Source: Cellulophaga sp. HaHa_2_95
GTDB taxonomy: Bacteria > Bacteroidota > Bacteroidia > Flavobacteriales > Flavobacteriaceae
DNA length: 64,000 bases
Reading direction: 5' to 3'
Assembly: GCF_019278565.1 (NCBI RefSeq)
Contig: NZ_CP058988.1
Location: 2,852,001 to 2,916,000, forward strand
The notes under the pieces were generated by a model that searched no databases, had not been told where the DNA came from, and saw nothing but the letters and a program-made list of their open reading frames with translations. This document shows, in pieces, positions 1 through 8,122 of this stretch. The position numbers were made by a program, and so were the translations under genes. Numbering within the stretch: position 1 is the stretch's first letter; every line of letters starts with the position of its first letter.

Positions 1-1081
1 CAGAAGCAGAAAAATCTTTCGCTTCAGAAGTATATACCGCGCGCTCTATGGTTTCAGAAAACTGATTTAAAGATTTTAGTTCTTTTAAATGGTCCCATTT
101 TGTATGGTAATGCCAGTTGTTATCATACCAATAAAAAGAAGCATCCACTCCGTGTTGTCCTAAAGAGGTATGTGCCGTTTTTGCTAGTTGTTCTGTTGGA
201 AGAAAGAAACTTATAAAAGAATAATTCTGAACGCCACTTTCTGGTATTTTTCGAAAGGTAATTTCAGGAATGGTTTTTAATGCGTCCTCTAAAATTGTAT
301 AATATTTTTTCTGAGTGGCTAAAAACTCATCCAAACGCTGAATTTGAGCTACACCAACCGCTGCATGTAATTCTGATATTCTGTAGTTATACCCCAGAAA
401 AGGATGTCCTTCTGCTCCCCTATCTTTTCCTATATGATCATGTCCGTGATCTGAATAATGATCGGCATGGGTATAATACTCTTTGTTGTTTGTAATTAGT
501 CCGCCACCCTCACCACAGGTAATTGTTTTCACATAATCGAACGAAAAACATCCTATATCTCCAATACTCCCTAGCGGTTTATTATCATAAGAACCACCAA
601 TAGCTTGGCAGGCGTCTTCTACCAGCACCAAATCATGTTTTGCACATAACTTAAGTAACGGATTTAAATCTACCATAGAACCACACATATGCACGGGCAT
701 GATGGCTTTGGTACGTTCTGTAATGGCATTTTCTACCGCTGTAGCGTTTAAGCCTAAGGTTTCATCAACATCTACCAGAACAGGAATAGCCCCTACCGCT
801 AAAATAGCCTCAAAAGTAGCTACAAAGGTGAATGTAGGCATGATCACTTCATCTCCAGCACCAACACCCGCACTGACCAATGCTACGCTTAAAGCGGCTG
901 TACCGCTACTTACTAATTGCGCGTATTTTGTTTGCATGCGTTCGGCCAATAACTTTTCTAATTTAACAGCCTTCCAATCGTTACGGGCTCCGTCAAAACC
1001 ATAACGCATGAGTACTCCTGAATCTAAAACATCATTGACTTCTTTCCGTTCCGCATCTCCGAACAATTCAAATCCAGGCAT
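1..1081 (-). CDS. kdnA: DegT/DnrJ/EryC1-type aminotransferase, KdnA-like (3' end outside window)
   Basis: PLP-dependent sugar aminotransferase. About 360 codons lie in the window; the C-terminus is cut off by the left edge. The start MPGFELFGDAERKEV, the VEDACQAIGGSY segment, the lysine in FDYVKTITCGEGG (expected Schiff-base lysine) and the block DHGHDHIGKDRGAEGHP read like KdnA, the 8-amino-3,8-dideoxy-manno-octulosonate transaminase that makes the amino sugar Kdo8N for lipopolysaccharide. The start is the ATG at 1079-1081; A/T-rich sequence lies upstream. KdnA usually sits with the dehydrogenase KdnB, which would have to be beyond the left edge. The family call is firm; the KdnA substrate is inferred from remembered similarity and could instead be another keto sugar. 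Confidence 0.8.
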   Translation of the reverse strand, partial: MPGFELFGDAERKEVNDVLDSGVLMRYGFDGARNDWKAVKLEKLLAERMQTKYAQLVSSGTAALSVALVSAGVGAGDEVIMPTFTFVATFEAILAVGAIPVLVDVDETLGLNATAVENAITERTKAIMPVHMCGSMVDLNPLLKLCAKHDLVLVEDACQAIGGSYDNKPLGSIGDIGCFSFDYVKTITCGEGGGLITNNKEYYTHADHYSDHGHDHIGKDRGAEGHPFLGYNYRISELHAAVGVAQIQRLDEFLATQKKYYTILEDALKTIPEITFRKIPESGVQNYSFISFFLPTEQLAKTAHTSLGQHGVDASFYWYDNNWHYHTKWDHLKELKSLNQFSETIERAVYTSEAKDFSAS

Positions 1082-1161
1082 ATTTTTTCAATTATAAAGT
1101 TAACATGAAATCCGGTTGCAAATTAAACGGATTTAGCGCGTTATTCAAACCTTAAAGACAA

Positions 1162-1797
1162 CTAATTAATCTCAATAATACTATCGCTTAGCGGCTTTCG
1201 TACTTTTTCTAAGGTGGCAAACAAATCATCTGCTGCCCTATACCCTACTGGCAGTACTAAGACCGAAGTTAAGTTTGTATCCTTGATCCCTAAAAGTTCA
1301 TCATATTTACTCGGAACAAAACCTTCCATGGGACAAGAATCTATCTGCTCCATGGCACAAACTGTTAGCAAGTTCCCCAAAGCCAAATACGCTTGCTTGG
1401 TCGCCCAGGCTTTTTTCTCTTCGGCAGTCATTTTTGAAAACGTAGCAATTAAAGAATCCCGAAACGGATGTAGAATTTCATCACTCGTATTTCGGATGTC
1501 TTTGATTAAGTTGAAATAATTTCGGATGTAGGCTTCCGATATATCGGTTTCTATACAGAGAATTAATACGTGTGATGCTTGAGCTACTTGTTGTTGGTAG
1601 TACGAGTGTGCTACTAAATTCTCTTGTAGTTCTTTATTGTGCACTACCATTAATTTTAATGGCTGCAACCCATACGAAGTTGCCGTGAGATTAAAGGCCT
1701 CCTTTAAGAGGTTTATTTTAGCCTCACTTAAAAGCTTAGTAGTATCAAATTTTTTAACGGCATAACGCCATTGTAAAGAGTCTATACTCGAATTCAT
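1162..1797 (-). CDS. NAD(P)H-dependent oxidoreductase, nitroreductase family (NfsB-like)
   Basis: A 211-residue flavoprotein of the nitroreductase fold, the usual length for NfsB/dihydropteridine-reductase-like enzymes. The N-terminal RYAVKKFDTTK is the FMN phosphate-binding start typical of the family, followed by SYGLQPLKLMVV, the central ALGNLLTVCAMEQIDSCPMEGF and the C-terminal VLPVGYRAADD. Such enzymes are cytosolic FMN dimers that reduce nitroaromatics, quinones or pteridines with NAD(P)H; the physiological substrate cannot be read here. It is a single gene transcribed like the aminotransferase beyond it, with about 80 bases between them. Family call is secure. Confidence 0.9.
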   Translation of the reverse strand: MNSSIDSLQWRYAVKKFDTTKLLSEAKINLLKEAFNLTATSYGLQPLKLMVVHNKELQENLVAHSYYQQQVAQASHVLILCIETDISEAYIRNYFNLIKDIRNTSDEILHPFRDSLIATFSKMTAEEKKAWATKQAYLALGNLLTVCAMEQIDSCPMEGFVPSKYDELLGIKDTNLTSVLVLPVGYRAADDLFATLEKVRKPLSDSIIEIN

Positions 1798-1956
1798 TAA
1801 ATCATATTAAATATAAGCAGTGTAAATACTACAATACCTTGCCGTAAAATTACTTTTTTAAAATGATACCTATTCGTAATTCGCTAAAAAATAGACTGCT
1901 AAAGTAGAATTACAATTTTAAAGGAAAAAAATGTGAAAATATTTTCAAAAGCAGGG

Positions 1957-1985
1957 TTGATATTTAAAAAAGGTTTATATATTTG
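1957..1985 (+). promoter_or_regulatory. Bacteroidetes-type promoter of tRNA-Ser
   Basis: TTG at 1957-1959, an 18-base A/T-rich spacer and TATATTTG at 1978-1985 fit the Bacteroidetes housekeeping consensus (TTTG-N19-TAnnTTTG). It ends 35 bases before the mature tRNA, which leaves room for a short 5' leader. Confidence 0.7.
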
Positions 1986-2020
1986 CACCCGCATTCAGGG
2001 AATACCTGATGAGGCACTCA

Positions 2021-2105
2021 GGAGAATTGGCAGAGTGGTCGAATGCGGCAGTCTTGAAAACTGTTGAGGGTCACACCTCCGGGGGTTCGAATCCCTCATT
2101 CTCCG
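2021..2105 (+). tRNA. tRNA-Ser (anticodon UGA)
   Basis: An 85-base cloverleaf. Acceptor arm GGAGAAT pairs with ATTCTCC at 2098-2104, with discriminator G at 2105. The D-arm contains TGGCAGAGTGGTCGAATG. The anticodon loop CTTGAAA has TGA at 2055-2057. There is a long class II variable arm, and the T-arm GGGGGTTCGAATCCC is intact. The long variable arm and UGA anticodon make serine certain. No CCA is encoded. It has its own promoter and terminator and sits at the edge of an accessory region, a common integration spot, but no integrase was found. Confidence 0.97.
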
Positions 2106-2115
2106 CTTAGAGCAA

Positions 2116-2148
2116 AGCTCAATATCGAAAGATATTGGGCTTTTTTAT
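2116..2148 (+). terminator. Intrinsic terminator of tRNA-Ser
   Basis: An 11-bp stem AGCTCAATATC / GATATTGGGCT (one T.G pair) with a GAAA tetraloop, followed by a run of T. It starts 11 bases after the tRNA end. Confidence 0.85.
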
Positions 2149-2202
2149 TTTAAGAAATGTCAAAAACATTGTTTTTGTAAATAAATTAAAATAAAAAAGC
2201 CC
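2137..2202. repeat. 17-bp perfect inverted repeat: back-to-back terminator tails
   Basis: GGGCTTTTTTATTTTAA at 2137-2153 is repeated in reverse complement at 2186-2202. The left arm is the 3' half of the tRNA terminator; the right arm reads as the end of a second terminator on the minus strand (stem AAATTGC-tagc-GCAATTT, then GGGCTTTTTT), placed where it would stop transcripts from the DUF262 gene. Either a pair of converging terminators or an inverted duplication of one. Confidence 0.7.
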
Positions 2203-2375
2203 GTAAATTGCGCTAGCAATTTGAGCTTTATTGTCAGGTGCGGATACCTAGGGATGCACGAAGTGAATCCCCTCTTTCCCGTTATAAAATCTTCAATGAA
2301 GAAGCTTGGTATTAATTCAAATACATTTCTGTTAGACTCAAACCCCTATAACCTTTTTAGGAATCAACTGATAAC

Positions 2376-4877
2376 TTATTTTAAGTTGGTAATAACTGGC
2401 TGTAAAGCATTTTGAAACTTAGGTAAATAATGAACGAAAAACTCATTCATTTTAACCCAATCATTTTTATCATATAAGTTCACATTATTTATTTCATATT
2501 TTATCCGACTCATTTTATAATCAGTTAATTCTTCCCATTCAAGCTCAGCACCAAAATTCTTTTCAATAAGGTCTTTACTAACCAATATCTTTTTGAAATA
2601 CTTTTTATTTTGATCTTTATCAGATGTTGCCAACACTAGCTCTATTCTTGCAAATTTTCCCGTTATTACAAATGTAAATCCTAAACCTGTAACTCCTGCC
2701 CCAGCACTTAACCAATGACCTTTTGTAGGATTTACATTATGAAATAAATCTGTATCTACAATCAAAGGCAATAACTGCTTCCAATATTCTTTACGTAAAG
2801 CATAACGATTTGGCATATTCCCTTCAGAACTATCAGTATACTTTATTAATAATTCATCTTCAAGTTCAAATAGCTTTAATAGCTTTTTTAGACTGTTAAA
2901 TTTAGAATTACTATCTAAGTTAGATTCTATGAAATAGCCATTATCTAATCCTTGAGGTGTTCTAAAATCTTCAGGATTCCTTGCTATCTTAAATATATTT
3001 GATGCCCCTAATAAAAGTTGAGGGTTTTTCTCATATAGCTTTTCGATTACGTAAACATACATTTGAGATATAATCTCTTCATCTACTTTAGTATTTTCAA
3101 ATATAAAATACTCTAACTTTTTATGAGTAGGTATTTCCGCATCAAATATATTTTGCTCTTCAGTATTCTCTATAATGGGCATTACAACATCTGGATAATA
3201 CCATATTTTTAGAAATCGTTTACTAATTAAGTTAAAGCGTTCATTATAACTAACAATGTCCCAATTATTGACAGTTTTAAGAAAATCATTCAACCAAAGA
3301 CGACTATAATTATAGCCTTGCTCTCCATTTTTTATATTCATCGCTTTCTTTTCAATAAATGTCTTATTGCTTAATGATCCATTATTTCCAGACAATGTAA
3401 GATTAGCTAGTGTATTGAGGAATTTCTCTTTGAACATAAAGTAATCATCTGAAGAGATGCATGAATTCCAGTCCTTATTGGGTGTTTGAGGAAAAATATG
3501 CTCTATAGTGATACTTTCATTATTTGTATTTACATATTCCCTATTATTATAATTCTCTAACAACTCAAACATGTAATTACGATTCTTGGACTGTATATTA
3601 TACAAGTCTTTGTCCTTAAGGGCTGTTTTTAAATCTTCATCGGTTGGAAATTTTCCACTCCCACGTTTCTTTATTAATGCTAAGGCGATTGAATCGTAAT
3701 AATCTTCTGTATCAACTTCTGAATATAAAGACATAAAAATCTTGTTCAGGGCATTAGTAGGTAATCCTACAACAAACCTTCTCCAAGTATATGATTGAAT
3801 GAGCTTTAAAATTTTAACTAGTTCATCTGTAGTAATTAAACCATTTTCTGCATCTTCAAAAACTTGTAATAGAAAAGGAAAAGCGACATTTATTTCTAAC
3901 CTAGAAATATATTCTAATTCTTTACGGATACATTTGTCTTGAACAGAAGAAGGGTTAATCAGTTTTTTGTAATGAACAGAAAGTGACTTTATATTTTCTA
4001 ATTCTTGTGTATATGTCTCGTCTTTTTCGACATATAACTTCTTAAACTCTAGATAAACTTTATTCTTATTTGGTATTTTCTTGTTACGCAAAGTTAAATA
4101 ATCTCTGATGTATTCGGAAACTAAAGATTTTTGTTTAACTATATCTCTTGCATTATCTTCAATCGGATTCCAAATTTGTTCAAATACTTTATTTTGATTT
4201 AAAGGGTCTAAATCCATCAAAATATAATTTCTAATTAAATCAGATTGTGATAAATCTAATCCTGTAGAATTTAAACTTTCAAAAATACGCTGCGGATCAT
4301 CTTTACCTCTCTCTAAAGATACTTCAACAAAGATTAATCGCTTTAAACCATTCAGAATTATATTAAAATTATCCTTAGTGATAAAACTTCTAAAATAATT
4401 AAAATTCTCAATTACATTAGAATAGTTATTAAATTCGTTTTCCGTACCATACATTATCGTTTTAAAAGCTAAGGAATTACTATCTGTTTGTTTAAGTTTT
4501 AACTTACTAGATTCTCTTTGCACATATTGATTGGTTAAAAACATATTTAACACCATGTCAGAATCATTTGGCATGTTATTCTCCTTAGCAAAACGAAATA
4601 AAGCTACATATATAATGTTAATAGTAGTTAAGCGTTGCTGACCGTCAATAATCACCAATTCCTTTACTTCACTAGTACTGTAAATGCCCTCATGGATAAA
4701 AACAATACTGCCTATAAAATGTGTTCCCCTATTATTGATCTCTACACTTACAATATCATTAATTAGCTCTTTACATTCGCTATTTGTCCAATCATAATTA
4801 CGTTGATAAACAGGTATTACAAACTGAACGTTTTGGGCCTGTAAAAAACTTGTTATTGGTAGTTCATTTGCTTTCAT
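2376..4877 (-). CDS. DUF262 / HNH-type (DUF1524) protein with C-terminal DUF4268-like domain
   Basis: 833 residues. The N-terminal DUF262 has YQRNYDW (24-30) and the DGQQRLTT nucleotide-binding loop (78-85), a ParB-related fold. Near residue 465 EHIFPQ followed by LANLTLSGNN and SNKTF...KK is the HNH-like DUF1524 nuclease. From about residue 708, KGHWLSAG and RIELVLATSDKDQNKKYF resemble DUF4268. The DUF262+DUF1524 pair is the architecture of GmrS-GmrD type IV restriction enzymes, which cut modified phage DNA using nucleotide hydrolysis. All key motifs are intact. It lies 39 bases after the phospholipase-D-like gene on the same strand, probably one operon. Restriction of invading DNA is inferred; the specificity is unknown. 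Confidence 0.85.
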   Translation of the reverse strand: MKANELPITSFLQAQNVQFVIPVYQRNYDWTNSECKELINDIVSVEINNRGTHFIGSIVFIHEGIYSTSEVKELVIIDGQQRLTTINIIYVALFRFAKENNMPNDSDMVLNMFLTNQYVQRESSKLKLKQTDSNSLAFKTIMYGTENEFNNYSNVIENFNYFRSFITKDNFNIILNGLKRLIFVEVSLERGKDDPQRIFESLNSTGLDLSQSDLIRNYILMDLDPLNQNKVFEQIWNPIEDNARDIVKQKSLVSEYIRDYLTLRNKKIPNKNKVYLEFKKLYVEKDETYTQELENIKSLSVHYKKLINPSSVQDKCIRKELEYISRLEINVAFPFLLQVFEDAENGLITTDELVKILKLIQSYTWRRFVVGLPTNALNKIFMSLYSEVDTEDYYDSIALALIKKRGSGKFPTDEDLKTALKDKDLYNIQSKNRNYMFELLENYNNREYVNTNNESITIEHIFPQTPNKDWNSCISSDDYFMFKEKFLNTLANLTLSGNNGSLSNKTFIEKKAMNIKNGEQGYNYSRLWLNDFLKTVNNWDIVSYNERFNLISKRFLKIWYYPDVVMPIIENTEEQNIFDAEIPTHKKLEYFIFENTKVDEEIISQMYVYVIEKLYEKNPQLLLGASNIFKIARNPEDFRTPQGLDNGYFIESNLDSNSKFNSLKKLLKLFELEDELLIKYTDSSEGNMPNRYALRKEYWKQLLPLIVDTDLFHNVNPTKGHWLSAGAGVTGLGFTFVITGKFARIELVLATSDKDQNKKYFKKILVSKDLIEKNFGAELEWEELTDYKMSRIKYEINNVNLYDKNDWVKMNEFFVHYLPKFQNALQPVITNLK

Positions 4878-4916
4878 GGATTATTTATATAAAATAAATA
4901 CTTATTCGTTTTTCTA

Positions 4917-5801
4917 TTAAAGGTTATATTTTTCCTTAGCACTATTCCAGTTCTTTCTGAGAATTGGTTTATCTACACTAGTTTGTTTGTTAGACAGTTC
5001 TCCTGAAAAATGACAAAACTTTTCACTATAGGTTTTATCGCCAAATTTACTCCACAATTTATAAGCTTCTGGACATAATGGTTTTTTAGGATTAAAAGGA
5101 ATTGGCTTGCCTGTTCTAATACAGAATCCCATTGACACCGAACTATTTGTATCCGATTTTTCTTTTAATGGTTTAAGTACTTTTTTAGCTACTCTAGCTT
5201 TTATTCTTTTGCTCTCAAAAAACTCAGACAACTTATCTTCTTTGGTCTTTGACTTGACATAATTTTGTTTAAGACCCAATAATGTTTTTTCAAATTTTGG
5301 TATACGTTGAAACAAAATTTCTGACTGTTCAATCACTCTTAGAAAATAGTTTGAGGCCTTTTTATCATAACTATCTCCTCCTGTAACATTTGTGACAAGA
5401 TCTTGAGCTATTTCTCCTAACAATGTCGTTTTACTTAAGACACCAGCCTCAATATTGTTATCTTGAGAGAACTCATATAAATTCATAGAAGTTAAAATTG
5501 CAGATGTTTCATTAGCATAGTATTTAGCGTGAAGTCTTTTTTCGTATCTAATTTCAATATTTGGAAATTCTTTGAAAAAATCGAAGTCCTCCTTTTTCAT
5601 ACTTTTAGACATATCTAGTTCATTTTTCCCAAAGACAACAATGATTTTTAATTTGGGATTTTCGAATTTAGCTTTAAGTGTTGAAGAATATCTATTATGC
5701 AGTTTTATATATGGTGATATTAAAATAATCTGCTCTTTTGCACTCTCAAATATTCTTTCTATTTCAGTATTTAGTTCGTTTCCTGTTAAAAATTGAGCCA
5801 T
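4917..5801 (-). CDS. Phospholipase-D-like (HKD) family protein, putative nuclease
   Basis: 294 residues. After an N-terminal segment with IILISPYIKLHNRY, the protein has H91-A-K93 with downstream SMNLYEFSQDNNIEAG, the pattern of a single HKD half-site; such proteins dimerise to form one active site. The spacing is that of the non-classic group often seen in nucleases. The C-terminal part (from about 225) has cysteines in GFCIRTGKPIPFNPKKPLC plus FCHFSG, possibly a small zinc-binding tail. First gene of a probable two-gene operon with the DUF262 protein. Nuclease rather than lipase activity is inferred from context; other PLD proteins act on phospholipids. Confidence 0.75.
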   Translation of the reverse strand: MAQFLTGNELNTEIERIFESAKEQIILISPYIKLHNRYSSTLKAKFENPKLKIIVVFGKNELDMSKSMKKEDFDFFKEFPNIEIRYEKRLHAKYYANETSAILTSMNLYEFSQDNNIEAGVLSKTTLLGEIAQDLVTNVTGGDSYDKKASNYFLRVIEQSEILFQRIPKFEKTLLGLKQNYVKSKTKEDKLSEFFESKRIKARVAKKVLKPLKEKSDTNSSVSMGFCIRTGKPIPFNPKKPLCPEAYKLWSKFGDKTYSEKFCHFSGELSNKQTSVDKPILRKNWNSAKEKYNL

Positions 5802-6031
5802 ATAACTATATTATTTTTGGTTGATAAATTGATTGTTAATTATTAACTGTTTTCTATAATTTTTATTTCATTTACAGTTAAGCCATATTACTTATCTACC
5901 AGGACAATAATTTATTTATCACTTTCGTATAATTTTATTAATACTCAAAAGAAACCATCTAATAATCTTAATAGATTTCATAATGGAGTTTTAAGAATAT
6001 TTAGCATAAAAATCCTACAAGTAAATAATAA

Positions 6032-6076
6032 CAAATATCATAAACTATCACAACATAGTTCTGCGGTTTCCCGCAG
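6032..6076 (+). promoter_or_regulatory. Operator-like element, copy 1 (CAAATATCATAAA-N16-CTGCGG dyad)
   Basis: CAAATATCATAAA at 6032-6044, 16 bases, then the dyad CTGCGG-TTTC-CCGCAG at 6061-6076. The same arrangement with the same spacing recurs at 7938-7983. It lies directly before the remnant of an XRE regulator, so it may be that regulator's own operator. Confidence 0.5.
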
Positions 6077-6204
6077 TATTGCAAATAATTTATAAAATAA
6101 GGGAGAAATTGAGTGTGAAGGCCTAGTAAATTCTACTATATCTGCATTGTGTGAAATAGCAAAAGCTTTAGAAGTTCATTTAAAGTATTCCTTAAACATC
6201 AAAT
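6077..6204 (+). pseudogene. Remnant of an XRE-type helix-turn-helix regulator
   Basis: After an in-frame stop, the codons up to TAG at 6202-6204 read NKGEIECEGLVNST, then ISALCEIAKALEVH. This matches the recognition-helix end and final helix of XRE repressors (pattern ...PSL..L..IAKALEV...). The first half of the HTH is missing or scrambled and there is no start codon, so this is a relic. XRE genes of this kind commonly precede restriction-modification operons, which fits the surrounding relics. No other gene is visible between 5802 and 6231. Confidence 0.5.
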
Positions 6205-6231
6205 AGCTATTTATACTACATTTTATTGTTT

Positions 6232-6480
6232 TTAAGCCAGTAGGTTTACGACCACTTTAACCATCATGTCATTATCGTTAGGGTGGCATTGCGCTATCAT
6301 TACGATAAGGGCTACTACCGTAGTATCTGCCACTATTTATTCTCCATTTTTAGCGTACAATAAATGATTACGTTCCAAGAACCACTCAAAAATGAAGACA
6401 GCTATACGATTGTTGTCCTCTGTAAAAGAGTGGTTTTTGACTACAAAATAGAACAAGTTCGCCGCTTTTTTTCGGTAGTT
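6232..6480 (-). pseudogene. Decayed second copy of a Fic-domain C-terminus
   Basis: Reading on the minus strand, ANLFYFVVKNHSFTEDNNRI and then WFLERNHLLYAKNGE align with the Fic end of the neighbouring RhuM protein (LLYFVVKNHSFVDGNKRI). After one internal TAA the same frame continues IVADTTVVALIVMIAQCHP to a TAA at 6232-6234, matching the partner's ISNDTLASLTLFIASSKP. The Fic motif HxFxDGNxR is damaged (D and G replaced by E and D). It has no start and an internal stop, so it is a pseudogene. It sits immediately 3' of the intact copy, as expected for a tandem duplication or the scar of a second module. Confidence 0.75.
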
Positions 6481-6517
6481 TTATACAGGTCTACCCCATT
6501 AAAAGTTTATGTTTAAA

Positions 6518-7498
6518 TTATTTATTTCTATTCAGAACACTAATTACTAAACGTGTTACCGTTTGCATTTCTTCTGGTTTGCTAGAAGCTATAAATAATG
6601 TTAAACTGGCTAATGTATCATTACTAATTATGGGTTGCTGCTCACTATTAAACAACATGCTGTTTTGTTGTAAAAACTTTAAAAAACAAGCCGCTGCGAT
6701 ACGCTTGTTGCCATCTACAAACGAATGGTTTTTTACTACAAAATATAAAAGCATAGTTGCTTTTTCTTCTAAACTTGGGTAAAAATCATCAGCTCCAAAT
6801 CCTTTTCTTATTTGCGCCACAGAACTCTGGAAACTTTTATCTTTTTCTTTTCCAAAAACATCAGAATCAAACTCCGTTAGCATTTGGTTAATTATCCCCT
6901 GATAATCGTCTAAACTTGGGTAATTGGCCTCTTTTGTTGTTAGTCCTTTAGCATCTAATTGTTCATGATCGTAATCATCTAACAAGCTTAATCCTTTAGC
7001 AAAAAGAGTTAACCATTCGTTATCTTCAGTTTTTTCTTCAATAGCACGACTTAAAATTTGAATCCCACTTTTTAAGACTTTTACTTCTTGTTCTTTTTGT
7101 TCTAATCGTTTTTGGTTAACAGTATATCCTTTTACCAAATGGTCTTTTAAGGTTTGAGTCGCCCAAATACGGAATTGTGTGCCTTGTTTTGACTTTACTC
7201 TATAACCTACCGATATGATAACATCTAAATTATAGTATTTAACGTTTTTAGATTGTGTTTTCCCTTTAATAGCGCCATGTTGTGTGGTGTGTCGGAAATC
7301 CCGACATACCATATCTTCCATTAACTCTCCTTCTTTAAAGATATTATTAATATGCTCTGTTATGGTCGTCCTTCCTTTATTAAAGAGTTCGGCCATTTGC
7401 GCTTGTGTAAGCCAAACCGTTTCTTCCTCAAATTGTACATTAATTTGAGTAGAGCCATCTTGAGCTTGATAAATTTCTATTTGGTTTTTTATCTCCAT
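6518..7498 (-). CDS. RhuM-family protein with C-terminal Fic/Doc domain
   Basis: 326 residues. The N-terminal part (1-170) is the RhuM (virulence-protein) domain: ETVWLTQAQMAELFNKGRTT, then CRDFRHTTQ and VKYYNLDVIISVGYRVKS and a polar helix. The C-terminal part (about 190-326) is a Fic fold with HSFVDGNKRIAAA, the AMPylation motif HxFxDGNxR, in a version whose last glycine is lysine as in Doc-like kinases. Start ATG at 7498. In Bacteroidota these genes are often lodged inside type I restriction loci or beside toxins; the role is not established. Neighbours here are only relics. Domain call is strong; target protein unknown. Confidence 0.85.
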   Translation of the reverse strand: MEIKNQIEIYQAQDGSTQINVQFEEETVWLTQAQMAELFNKGRTTITEHINNIFKEGELMEDMVCRDFRHTTQHGAIKGKTQSKNVKYYNLDVIISVGYRVKSKQGTQFRIWATQTLKDHLVKGYTVNQKRLEQKEQEVKVLKSGIQILSRAIEEKTEDNEWLTLFAKGLSLLDDYDHEQLDAKGLTTKEANYPSLDDYQGIINQMLTEFDSDVFGKEKDKSFQSSVAQIRKGFGADDFYPSLEEKATMLLYFVVKNHSFVDGNKRIAAACFLKFLQQNSMLFNSEQQPIISNDTLASLTLFIASSKPEEMQTVTRLVISVLNRNK

Positions 7499-7545
7499 AT
7501 ATTTTCAACTGTCGCATATTTTACGACAGTTGGTTGTTATTGTTG

Positions 7546-7917
7546 TTACGCAACGTAACCGTTGTATTCGTTCATATATTCTTTTACAATAAGACTGTTT
7601 ATACGTCTTACATCGGCTGTATTAATGTCAATCTTTTGTTCTTTTTTAAATTGGCTAACTACTAAACGCATCACCATTTTCTCTACATAACTCTCGTTTT
7701 CTAACAACTTAGTGTTTTGCAGAATCTCTTTATCTACTGCTGTTCTTAATCCTTTTAAAGCAGCAAACAATTTATGTTCACTTGCTGTTAATGGGTCTTT
7801 TTCCATTAAGCGTTTATGAATTCGTGCATACTTCGAATCGCAATCATATTTCGCATTTAATAATTGATTTTCGAGGGGAATTCTATCAATATTTAAAGAT
7901 ATCAATTTACAACACAT
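7546..7917 (-). pseudogene. Short orphan reading frame, possibly the C-terminal remnant of a type I restriction HsdR subunit
   Basis: 123 codons, mostly charged and helical (YARIHKRLMEKDPLT, LQNTKLLENESYVEKM, VKEYMNEYNGYV). From memory this resembles the helical C-terminus of HsdR proteins, which end in a similar INSLIVKEYMNE-like stretch. Stops TAA and TGA lie in frame just upstream, and the frame begins abruptly without a ribosome-binding site, as for a 5'-truncated gene. It is transcribed like RhuM, 47 bases upstream of it. If it is an HsdR tail, the 6-8 kb region is the scar of a type I restriction locus. It could also be an independent small hypothetical protein. Confidence 0.4.
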
Positions 7918-7937
7918 ACAGTATCATTACTTATAAC

Positions 7938-7983
7938 CAAATATCATAAAATGAAATCATCGAATACTGTGGAAAACCGCAGT
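7938..7983 (+). promoter_or_regulatory. Operator-like element, copy 2 (CAAATATCATAAA-N16-dyad)
   Basis: CAAATATCATAAA at 7938-7950, then the dyad ACTGTGG-AAAA-CCGCAGT at 7966-7983 (one T.G mismatch); the CTG of the dyad begins 16 bases after the first block, exactly as in copy 1. It lies between the orphan frame on the minus strand and the leucine-rich-repeat gene. Confidence 0.5.
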
Positions 7984-8010
7984 GTGGTGTTATTTTTATA
8001 ATAATCGTTG

Positions 8011-8072
8011 AAATTAGCGGCAAAACTGTTTTGGCAAAAGATCTTTATTTAGATTTAGTTACCAGCACCGCT
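8011..8072. repeat. 62-bp direct repeat, left copy (truncated HTH tail)
   Basis: 57 of 62 bases match 9967-10028. On the minus strand this copy still encodes AVLVTKSK and a stop, the C-terminus of the small HTH protein at 10001-10198, but the rest of that gene is absent. The two copies bracket the leucine-rich-repeat gene. Confidence 0.85.
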
Positions 8073-8122
8073 ATACTATTTATATTTTTTAAACGTTCTT
8101 TTTTTCTAAACGTTTTTTTATT

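Noticed and set aside
2021..2280. Possible attachment-site duplicate of the tRNA-Ser 3' end (GAATCCCCTCTTTCCCG at about 2264 resembling GAATCCCTCATTCTCCG)
   Set aside because: Too many mismatches and no integrase anywhere in the window; the resemblance can be chance.
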